This document shows positions 49,566-56,644 of a stretch of 61,535 bases of DNA, piece by piece. A program made the translations under genes and the position numbers. The notes under the pieces were generated by a model that was given only the letters and a program-made list of their open reading frames with translations, made no database searches and was not told the DNA's origin. Within the stretch, counting starts at the first letter, position 1. The number at the start of each line of letters is the position of its first letter. Source of the DNA: an uncultured Oscillospiraceae bacterium (GTDB lineage Bacteria; Bacillota; Clostridia; Oscillospirales; Acutalibacteraceae); assembly GCA_900542575.1 (NCBI GenBank), contig UQOE01000011.1:1-61535 (forward strand). Direction: 5' to 3'.

Positions 49566-50596
49566 AACGACTGATTGCTCTCTGTCTTACACTGATTATG
49601 GCGCTGTCCTGCTGCAGCATTGCGGCAAATGCGGCAGCGCGCTCAAAGTACCCGGTTTACACCGCGCTGGGCGACAGTGCCAGCTCGGGCTTCGGGCTGC
49701 CGGATTACCAGCAGTATAACTCGATCGTCGTCTACGGACAGCGCATCAAAAATTCGTATCCGGATCTGCTGGCGAAAAAGCTCAACTGCAGCCGGATGTA
49801 TCCATACGGGGTGTCCGGCATTCGCACGACGGAGCTGCGGTATCTGCTGGATAACAGCTACCACGGCGACTACATAATGGAGCGGGATATGCCGGTCATG
49901 TCCAACGGCAAGATCAGCCGCGCCGTACTGAAGCCCAAGCGTGCGGAGTACCAGAAGGCCGTGCGCGATGCAGACCTGATTACGCTGGACATCGGCTTCG
50001 ATGACATCTGGATTCCGACGATCGCCTGCATTTATGACATCGCCGACGACGGGCGGTTCGACAACGCAGATGTTGGAAAGACCATCTCCGAAAAGGTGGC
50101 TGAATACGGCTCCGCCGAAGTGGTCATTGATAACGCGTTCTCCTACCTGCATGCCTGGCTGCGCGATCCGCTGCGCTGGGTCGAATACTGGAACGACTGG
50201 GCTCTGACCGTTACCAAATGGCTGAACGATTTTACGATCAATTACAACGCCATCGTGCACACGATCTATCGGCTGAACCCGGACGTAACCGTCATTGCAT
50301 TGGGATCTTACAACCCGTGTGTCGGCTGGGATATCCTGCCGGGCGACCACGCCATTGAGCACGTAGTCCAGCCGTACTACGACTATATCAATGCCAAGAA
50401 GACCGTCGCCGAGGCCGAGTACAAGACATACCATTACGTAGAGATTCGGGATATCGATCTGATCAACAAAAAGACCACGCTCCCGCTCTACGAAAACCTG
50501 ACCCTGGACGGGAGCGGCTTTAACCCGCATCCCACAGAGAAGGGCCACCAGCAAATCTGCGAAGCCATTCTGCACAAACTGAATTCTCTTTCATAA
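49562..50596 (+). CDS. Secreted SGNH/GDSL hydrolase, copy 2
   Basis: A 344-residue paralogue, the same length as copy 1 and highly similar throughout: signal peptide with SCCSIAANAA, YTALGDSASSGFGLP, YGVSGIRTTELRYLL, IGFDDIWIPTIACIYDIADD, and the C-terminal NPHPTEKGHQQ. The substitutions in blocks III and V are shared with copy 1, so they predate the duplication. A terminator lies beyond the stop. Substrate unknown. Confidence 0.83.
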   Translation: MKRLIALCLTLIMALSCCSIAANAAARSKYPVYTALGDSASSGFGLPDYQQYNSIVVYGQRIKNSYPDLLAKKLNCSRMYPYGVSGIRTTELRYLLDNSYHGDYIMERDMPVMSNGKISRAVLKPKRAEYQKAVRDADLITLDIGFDDIWIPTIACIYDIADDGRFDNADVGKTISEKVAEYGSAEVVIDNAFSYLHAWLRDPLRWVEYWNDWALTVTKWLNDFTINYNAIVHTIYRLNPDVTVIALGSYNPCVGWDILPGDHAIEHVVQPYYDYINAKKTVAEAEYKTYHYVEIRDIDLINKKTTLPLYENLTLDGSGFNPHPTEKGHQQICEAILHKLNSLS

Positions 50597-50602
50597 ACAG
50601 CC

Positions 50603-50635
50603 AGGACCGATGCAAATTGATTTTGCATCGGTCCT
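50603..50635. terminator. Bidirectional terminator between SGNH copy 2 and dut
   Basis: AGGACCGATGCAAA pairs with TTTGCATCGGTCCT around a 5-base loop, with GATCTTTCTT after it. Confidence 0.87.
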
Positions 50636-50643
50636 GATCTTTC

Positions 50644-51081
50644 TTACTGCTTTCCTGTACTCCCAAATCCGCCGCGGTCAGCGCCTTCCAGGTGCGCGAC
50701 TTCATCGAATTGGATGGCGGGCTGATTGGCCATAATGCGGAACTGGCAGATGCGGTCATTGATGTGGATCACTGTATCGCGGACGGCGAGGGCGGGGAAG
50801 AACCACTGGTCGCCGTCACCGCAGTAGGATCCGTCGATGATTCCCATGGAATTGACCTGCAGGATACCGAAGTTCTTGAAGGTGCTGGAGCGCGGGACCA
50901 CGTGTGCCTCATAGCCTTTGGGCAGCTCCATGGCGACGCCGAGCGGGATCAGCCGGAACTCGCCGGCCTTCAGCGGCACTTCGGCTGCGGCCCGCAGGTC
51001 GATCCAGTCGGATTTGCCGTCGATGTATCGAAGTTTCTCAATTGCGTCGGTAAAGTATTTGATTTTGATGGTTTTGCTCAT
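50644..51081 (-). CDS. dut: dUTP diphosphatase
   Basis: A 145-residue trimeric dUTPase that hydrolyses dUTP to dUMP. Motifs in order: DLRAAAEVPL (1), PRSSTFKNFGI (2), GIIDGSYCGDGDQW (3), RICQFRIMAN (4) and RGGFGSTGK (5), the complete family set. Its ATG overlaps the stop of the U32 peptidase gene (TAATG), so it is translated together with it. Confidence 0.96.
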   Translation of the reverse strand: MSKTIKIKYFTDAIEKLRYIDGKSDWIDLRAAAEVPLKAGEFRLIPLGVAMELPKGYEAHVVPRSSTFKNFGILQVNSMGIIDGSYCGDGDQWFFPALAVRDTVIHINDRICQFRIMANQPAIQFDEVAHLEGADRGGFGSTGKQ

Positions 51082-53108
51082 TACAGTACTCCTCTATAGT
51101 AGAGCCCCCGGGTAAATTTTTCCCCAGGAAGGGCCATGCTGCTTACAATTTCGGCGGCTTCTTCGCCGGATTCCACGGTGAAGTAGAGCAGAGTGAAATC
51201 GCAGCTGCGGATTTCGGACAGGCGGTCCAGCATTTTGGTGGGGCGGGAGTTCAGAAGGTCTGAAGCGCCGTTGCTGCAGACCACCGGAAACTGCTCGCCC
51301 TTGCGGTCGGTCAGTGAGCGGGTGCCGCGGCAGCGGCGGCAGTCGGTGCCGTTGCGTACCGGGCAGGTGCGCATGAGCATCAGAGGTACGCGGCCGTAGA
51401 TGAGTAGTCCGCGCGGGGTGGAGCCTCCAAGGCGATCCAAATCTTTCACGCGCAGCTCCTGCGACAGCACAGCGGCGTCAACGCCCAGCCTGTGGTACTC
51501 CTCCAGAGCGGGACCGTTAAAGATGTTGAGCGTGAACGAGCCCAGTACGGGCAGACCCGCCTGCCGGGCAAGTGCCACGCCGTCTATCGTCCCGGCAAAG
51601 GCGAAGGAAGCCCCTGCCGCTTTCGCGCTGCGCAGCAGGCTGACCGTACGGTCCGTATGATCGTACTGGGCGCGGGGAATTTCTACGCCGAAATCTCGGT
51701 ACGATTCGTACGGCGCACCGAGCGGCACGATGAGTGTGTATTTGTCCATGACCGGGCTGTACTGGGATGGATCTCGCAGGCGAATCAGCGTCCTGTGATG
51801 GCCGGCGACGTGGGGCGGCAGCGGCTTTGGTATGGCCTCCGCGTGGAACTGCTTTGGATTCTCTGCGAGGATGGCGCGGTCCAGCCGGTCCAGAGCCGTG
51901 CGGCGCAGCGCGTTGAGCTCCGATGCGGGCAGAAACAGGCCGTCGTCCAGTGCAACTTCGGCATGCTGCACGGTGTAGGGCGTTCCGCCGGTCTTCTCAA
52001 GATGGCGGAGGACGGAACTGCGGTCGGCGGCGCGGTTCTGTGCCTTTTCGGGCGGCGCATCCGCCTCCGCGGAGGCGGTCTTACCCAATGCGGAGACGGT
52101 GAGCTCTGCGGGCTGGTCCGCCCGCGCGGTAAACCGGAGTGAGAGCGGGGTAGGGCTTACTTCTTTGGCATAGCGGCTTTCCAGGTCCTGCAGAATTGGC
52201 TTTGCAGCCGTGACGTCCTCTTTGCGCCTTGTCCCGAACATGTCTCGCCCGCGGCGGCCGGCCAGATAACCGTCGGTGAATCCGGACCGGGAAAAGACGG
52301 CAGAGAGCTGGCTGCGCAGGGCCGCGTCCTCAATTCCGTCTGCTTTATTGCGGCATGCGGAGACTGCGGCGGCCACATATTCCGGACGCTTCATGCGGCC
52401 CTCAATTTTGAAGGAATAGATGCCGGCCGCGGCCATCTCCGGAATGTGGTCAATAAGGTCGAGATCTTTGAGGGACAGGTCGTGCCCCGTGCCGCCCGGC
52501 GCGCCGAACGGCAGCCGACATGGCTGTGCGCAGAGCCCGCGGTTTCCGCTGCGCCCGCCGAGCATGCTGCTCAGGTAGCACTGCCCTGAGACGCACATGC
52601 AGAGGGCACCGTGGACGAACGCCTCCAGCTCCAGATGCGTGGATGCGCGGATCCGGCGGATCTCCGGCAGGCTCAGCTCCCGCGGAACAACAGCACGGAC
52701 GAATCCGAGCTCCTCCAAGAGCTGAAACCCCTCGGGGGACATGACCGAGAGCTGGGTGGATCCATGGAGCCGGATGTCCGGCGCCAGATCACGGGCCAGT
52801 CGTGCGACGGCGAGATCCTGTACAATGAAGGCATCTATGCCGCAGCGGCACGCCTGTTCGATGAGCCGGGCGGCCTCGTCCAGTTCCCGGTCTCCGACCA
52901 GCGTATTCAGCGTCAGGTAGACACGGACCCCGCGGAGATGGCAGTAGGCGACGGCCTCCGCCATCTGTTCTTCGGTGAAGTTGGCGGCGCTGCGGCGGGC
53001 GTTGAGGCTGACGGCGCCGAGGTAGACGGCGTCTGCGCCGCAGCGGACCGCTGCATAGACGGAATCGATTCCGCCGGCGGGGGCGAGTATTTCAACGGAA
53101 TGTTTCAT
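51081..53108 (-). CDS. U32 family peptidase-like protein (RlhA/TrhP type)
   Basis: A 675-residue member of the U32 family. Relatives RlhA and TrhP hydroxylate RNA rather than cleave collagen. The N-terminus EILAPAGGIDSVYAAVRCGA begins the barrel. The cysteine cluster of the family is seen in CVSGQCYLSS followed by GLCAQPCRLPF. A later Cys-rich segment is TCPVRNGTDCRRCRG. GGAAGG precedes the ATG at 53108; a longer frame to 53165 crosses a terminator. RNA hydroxylation activity is inferred from family only. Confidence 0.87.
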   Translation of the reverse strand: MKHSVEILAPAGGIDSVYAAVRCGADAVYLGAVSLNARRSAANFTEEQMAEAVAYCHLRGVRVYLTLNTLVGDRELDEAARLIEQACRCGIDAFIVQDLAVARLARDLAPDIRLHGSTQLSVMSPEGFQLLEELGFVRAVVPRELSLPEIRRIRASTHLELEAFVHGALCMCVSGQCYLSSMLGGRSGNRGLCAQPCRLPFGAPGGTGHDLSLKDLDLIDHIPEMAAAGIYSFKIEGRMKRPEYVAAAVSACRNKADGIEDAALRSQLSAVFSRSGFTDGYLAGRRGRDMFGTRRKEDVTAAKPILQDLESRYAKEVSPTPLSLRFTARADQPAELTVSALGKTASAEADAPPEKAQNRAADRSSVLRHLEKTGGTPYTVQHAEVALDDGLFLPASELNALRRTALDRLDRAILAENPKQFHAEAIPKPLPPHVAGHHRTLIRLRDPSQYSPVMDKYTLIVPLGAPYESYRDFGVEIPRAQYDHTDRTVSLLRSAKAAGASFAFAGTIDGVALARQAGLPVLGSFTLNIFNGPALEEYHRLGVDAAVLSQELRVKDLDRLGGSTPRGLLIYGRVPLMLMRTCPVRNGTDCRRCRGTRSLTDRKGEQFPVVCSNGASDLLNSRPTKMLDRLSEIRSCDFTLLYFTVESGEEAAEIVSSMALPGEKFTRGLYYRGVL

Positions 53109-53126
53109 GGTAATCGCCTTCCAAGG

Positions 53127-53160
53127 ATAAAAAAAGAGGCCCCGAGCGGACAGGACCTCT
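53127..53160 (-). terminator. Terminator between the small ORF and the U32 gene
   Basis: On the minus strand AGAGGTCC pairs with GGGGCCTCT (one G-T), followed by TTTTTTTATCC. Confidence 0.75.
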
Positions 53161-53166
53161 GTCATA

Positions 53167-53394
53167 TTACGAATTCTTTCGGTGGCCGCGGCGGAAAATC
53201 CGCAGAAACGGCAGCCGGCTCCAGAAGTTGGAGGAGGCTTTCTGCTTTTCCCGGTCTTCGGCGCCCTTCGGCTGCAGCGTGTAGAGCACAGCGCTGTCAG
53301 CTGGCTTTAAGGCTGTGGAGTCGGCATGATCGTCCAGGCTGCCGGAGGGCAGGTAGCGCAGACTGTCCGTCATGGAGTCAACGGGTACGGCCAT
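53167..53394 (-). CDS. Hypothetical 75-aa protein downstream of zapA
   Basis: A small frame 10 bases after zapA and before a terminator, so it is probably in the zapA transcript. The sequence is polar at the start and ends in a basic FWSRLPFLRIFRRGHRKNS. No ribosome site better than a weak GAAG is seen. Coding status is uncertain; no family is recognised. Confidence 0.45.
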   Translation of the reverse strand: MAVPVDSMTDSLRYLPSGSLDDHADSTALKPADSAVLYTLQPKGAEDREKQKASSNFWSRLPFLRIFRRGHRKNS

Positions 53395-53404
53395 GGGGCC
53401 GTCT

Positions 53405-53755
53405 TCAAAAGGGTTTCTTCGAGCCGTCCTTTCCCTTCAGCTCGCGCTGCAGGCGCTCCACTTCGCGCTTGGCAACTTCTGCCTCCATTTTATAGCGGGC
53501 GGAGTCCTCAAGGTATTCCTTAATTTGGCTGCGAAGATTTTCCGCCGTATTGGTGGCCTTGGTGGCGTCGTCGGCGAAGTCCAGCGCTGCCAGAATGGCG
53601 GCCTGGGTGATAGAAAGTCGGTCATTGTTGCGAATAATTTCGGAGAGCGTATCGTTGACCTTTGCGCCGAGCTCTTCGACATAAGCGGGTTCCTCGTCTG
53701 AAGTAATGTTGTACTCATTGCCGCAGATGCTGAGGGTTACTCTGTTTTTCTCCAT
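53405..53755 (-). CDS. zapA: Cell division protein ZapA
   Basis: A 116-residue FtsZ-ring stabiliser. The N-terminal part RVTLSICGNEYNITSDEEPAY, then EELGAKVNDTLSEIIRNN, and the ILAALDFADDATKA helix match ZapA. The C-terminal half is a long coiled coil (about 65-110). Length is typical of the Firmicutes form. It is divergent from the nucleosidase-family gene and shares a short intergenic control region. Confidence 0.88.
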   Translation of the reverse strand: MEKNRVTLSICGNEYNITSDEEPAYVEELGAKVNDTLSEIIRNNDRLSITQAAILAALDFADDATKATNTAENLRSQIKEYLEDSARYKMEAEVAKREVERLQRELKGKDGSKKPF

Positions 53756-53818
53756 TGGTTGCGCACCTCGAATTGTTTGTCTTAGTAATCAAAATTAGTA
53801 TACCATAAGTGAAAATAG

Positions 53819-53847
53819 TTGAAAAGGATCGCAGAGGCCACTATAAT
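53819..53847 (+). promoter_or_regulatory. Promoter of the nucleosidase-family gene
   Basis: TTGAAA and TATAAT are 17 bases apart, 25 bases before the ATG. On the opposite strand TGGTATACT (53799-53807 region) may be an extended -10 for zapA. Confidence 0.82.
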
Positions 53848-53871
53848 AGAAAAATCATGGAGGTAGATCGT

Positions 53872-54558
53872 ATGAATCAAATTTATGGCTTTATTTTCGC
53901 CGATGAAATGGAATACGCCCCGTTCCGCAAGATGGCACTGTACGCCGGCGGATCGGATCTCACAGATAAAATCATGCCCATGGTCTCGCTTGCGAAAAAC
54001 GGGGACACCATTTATGCCGTTCAGTGCGGAATCGGCAAAGTGAATGCGTCCATCGCCGCATCGCTGCTCATCCAGGAGATGCAGGTGGACACGCTGCTCA
54101 ACGCCGGCCTCTCCGGCGCCATCTCCAAACTCCGCAAGGGCGATGTCGTTGCCGGTACCAGTTATGTTGAGTGCGACTTCGACCTCCGCGCCTTCGATCT
54201 GCCTCTCGGGAAAAAATCCGATGGGACCTTTGTCCACGAGCCGGACAGCCGACTGCTGCACACTGCCCTCACGATTCCGGGCATGAAGCAGGGCGCCCTC
54301 GGCACCGGCGACTTCTTCCTGACCGACCCGAAGGTCAAAGACTTCTACAAGGATGAGTTCGGCATTCAGGCCTTCGATATGGAGACCGCCGCCATTGCCG
54401 CTGTCGCCGACAAATACGGCATTCCCTTCCTCTCCATCCGTAAAATTTCCGACGACGCGGACGACTCCGCGCTGGATTCCTACACCGAGATGAACAATCT
54501 CGCAGAAGAAGATCTCTCCGCTGTACTGCTGCAGCTGGTAGGGCTGCTGAGGGAGTAA
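53872..54558 (+). CDS. MTA/SAH nucleosidase-family protein (phosphorylase superfamily)
   Basis: A 228-residue member of the PNP/UDP superfamily. Landmarks: IYGFIFADEMEYAPFRK, AVQCGIGKVNASIAA, LLNAGLSGAISKLRKGDVV, GTGDFFLTDPK, the substrate-binding FDMETAAIAAVADKYGIPF and RKISDDADD. These match 5'-methylthioadenosine/S-adenosylhomocysteine nucleosidase. GGAGG lies 7 bases before the ATG at 53872. Hydrolysis of S-adenosylhomocysteine would fit the methionine cycle genes at 19-23 kb; other nucleosides are possible. Confidence 0.87.
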   Translation: MNQIYGFIFADEMEYAPFRKMALYAGGSDLTDKIMPMVSLAKNGDTIYAVQCGIGKVNASIAASLLIQEMQVDTLLNAGLSGAISKLRKGDVVAGTSYVECDFDLRAFDLPLGKKSDGTFVHEPDSRLLHTALTIPGMKQGALGTGDFFLTDPKVKDFYKDEFGIQAFDMETAAIAAVADKYGIPFLSIRKISDDADDSALDSYTEMNNLAEEDLSAVLLQLVGLLRE

Positions 54559-54577
54559 TTCCCGCCGCATTTGCCTA

Positions 54578-54662
54578 GTGACAAAATTCCTGAATTTCAA
54601 GTTTTTGTCAAAATTTCAGCGCTTGCGTGACAAGATCCCCAGATTTTAATTTTTTGTCAAAG
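54578..54662. repeat. TTTGACA/TTTGTCA-type repeat, two hairpins
   Basis: GTGACAAAA with TTTTTGTCA and GTGACAAG with TTTTTTGTCAA, spacing about 20 bases, and a GCGCTTGCGTGACA joint like CTCTTATGCGTGACA at 45.1 kb. Confidence 0.72.
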
Positions 54663-54666
54663 ATAA

Positions 54667-54706
54667 GCCGCAGTCCAACCTGTACCAGGTTGGGCCGCGG
54701 CCCTTT
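54667..54706. terminator. Terminator between the nucleosidase gene and the GH13 gene
   Basis: GCCGCAGTCCAACCTG pairs with CAGGTTGGGCCGCGGC over a 3-base loop with two mismatches, followed by CCTTTT. Confidence 0.85.
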
Positions 54707-54716
54707 TCGTGTTCAC

Positions 54717-56633
54717 TTATTTTGCCCAGTCACCCTGGCCAAGGAGGGCGCAGGTCATGGCGTCGACCGTGACCCATTTGCCGTCAACACTTACGGTGTT
54801 GATGAGGGGGGTCAGGTTGGACAGCTCATCCGGCAGCCCATAGTTGATGGGGTGCGGATTGCGGTTGGCGATGACAACAAGTGCATCGCCGTGGGAGGAG
54901 AGGACCGGGTTGTCGCCGTTCATGCGGGCATAGCAGACGCAGCCCTGTGCACCGGAGATGGGGATGAATTGTCCCTCTTTGAGAACCGGGCAGGTCTTGC
55001 GGAGCAGGCCGAGCCAGGTGTACCAGGAGCTCAGGGACGTATTGATGCGGTCCCAGGAAAAGCCCCGGCGGTTGAACGGGTCTTTGTAGCCCTGCATGCC
55101 GATTTCGTCGCCGTAATAGATGGAGGGGTAGCCCGGAAGCGTAAACTGCAGCGCCGCTGCAATTTTCTCCAGCTTGATGCCCTCTTCGTACTGCTCTTTC
55201 GAAAGGAAGTGGCTGGACTGCCAGCTGCGGTCCTTGCCGTTGCAGCTTTCGCCCGCGAGGCGGGTGATGATGCGCGCCGTATCGTGGGTGCCCAGAAGAT
55301 TCATGAGCACGTCGACAACCGGCTTCGGGTAGTTCTCCGTGATGGAGAGGATGCGGTCGAGAAAGTTCTCGGCGTCGTTGTAGGCCACAAAGTCGATGAT
55401 GGCGTTGGCGAAGGGGTAGTTCATGACGGAGTCCAGCTCGTCGCCCAGCAGATATTTTTTGCGCTGGCTGTAGGCGACTTTGTTGGAGGCGTCTTCCCAG
55501 ACTTCGCCGATGATGATGGCGTCGGGATTGACCGCCTTGGCGCGCGCGTGAATTTTCTCGATGAAGCTGTCGGGGAGCTCATCGGCGACATCCAGCCGCC
55601 AGCCATCCGCGCCGAGGCGGAGCCACTTGGCGACAATGCCGTTCTCACCTGTAATGTACTCCAGGTAGTCTTCGTTGCTCTCATTGACCTCGGGCAGGGT
55701 GTCGAACCCCCACCAGGAGGCGTATTCGTCCGGCCAGTGGATGAAATTGTACCAGTTGCGGTACGGAGAGGCTTCCGAGTTGTAGGCTCCGAGGGAGTCG
55801 TAGCGGTTTCGTTTGTTGAAGTAGACCGAGTCGTCGCCGGTGTGGTTGAACACGCCGTCCAGAATGATCTTCATTCCGTAGCGGTGAGCCGTCTGACAGA
55901 GCGAGACGAAGTCGTCTTCGGTGCCAAGCAGCGGATCGATCTTCGAGTAGTCGGCCGTGCTGTAGCGGTGGTTGGTGTGCGACTCGAAAATGGGGTTTAA
56001 GTAGATGGTCGTAACCCCGAGGTTGCGGATATAGGGGAGCTTCTGCTCAATGCCCTTGAGGTCGCCGCCGAAGTAGTCGTTGTTCCAGACGACGCCGTTT
56101 TTGTCCGGCCGCCAGCGGGGCTCCGCGTTCCACGGCATGAGGTCGCGGTCCGGGGGTACGTTGTACTTGGGTGTGCCGGAGCAATAGAAGCGGTCCGGGA
56201 AAATCTGGTACATGACGCCGCCCTTGAAGCAGTCGGGGGTCTGGTAGCCCTTTTCGTAGACGGTCAGCTGCCAGCGGGTTTCGTCGATGGCGATATAGCC
56301 GTTGGAATAGGGACCGCGGTAGATGCGCTCCGTGGACCAGGGGCCGTCGTATTCGAAACAGTACCAGTAGAGACCCGGCGCACCGGCGGTGAACTGGAGT
56401 TCCCACCAGCGGGAGTCGCCCTCGTACTTGTCTGTCCCGAACAGCTCATAGGATTTTTCCTCGCCGGTGGCGTCGCTCAGAACGAGCATGCGCGCCCGGT
56501 AACAGACGGCACCGGACTGGAAGGGCAGCAGGAGGCGGATGATGACCGTCTCGCCGCTCTCCAGGGATCCGTATTTACTTTTGTATCGCGTGTCGCGCGA
56601 ATTGTAGATTTGTGCCGGCAATTTCGTTACCAC
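54717..56633 (-). CDS. Glycoside hydrolase family 13 (neopullulanase/alpha-amylase type)
   Basis: A 638-residue alpha-glucan hydrolase. An N-terminal starch-binding-like beta domain (1-130) leads into GGVMYQIFPDRFY. The barrel shows LDGVFNHTG near residue 256, GWRLDVADE with the nucleophile Asp near 346, IIGEVWED with acid/base Glu near 374 and LLGTHDTARI with the transition-state Asp near 450. No signal peptide, so cytoplasmic. The GTG at 56633 lacks a clear ribosome site; the TTG at 56621 has AGGTGG 8 bases upstream and may be the true start. It follows glgP in one operon. Confidence 0.9.
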   Translation of the reverse strand: MVTKLPAQIYNSRDTRYKSKYGSLESGETVIIRLLLPFQSGAVCYRARMLVLSDATGEEKSYELFGTDKYEGDSRWWELQFTAGAPGLYWYCFEYDGPWSTERIYRGPYSNGYIAIDETRWQLTVYEKGYQTPDCFKGGVMYQIFPDRFYCSGTPKYNVPPDRDLMPWNAEPRWRPDKNGVVWNNDYFGGDLKGIEQKLPYIRNLGVTTIYLNPIFESHTNHRYSTADYSKIDPLLGTEDDFVSLCQTAHRYGMKIILDGVFNHTGDDSVYFNKRNRYDSLGAYNSEASPYRNWYNFIHWPDEYASWWGFDTLPEVNESNEDYLEYITGENGIVAKWLRLGADGWRLDVADELPDSFIEKIHARAKAVNPDAIIIGEVWEDASNKVAYSQRKKYLLGDELDSVMNYPFANAIIDFVAYNDAENFLDRILSITENYPKPVVDVLMNLLGTHDTARIITRLAGESCNGKDRSWQSSHFLSKEQYEEGIKLEKIAAALQFTLPGYPSIYYGDEIGMQGYKDPFNRRGFSWDRINTSLSSWYTWLGLLRKTCPVLKEGQFIPISGAQGCVCYARMNGDNPVLSSHGDALVVIANRNPHPINYGLPDELSNLTPLINTVSVDGKWVTVDAMTCALLGQGDWAK

Positions 56634-56644
56634 CTAACAGGATC

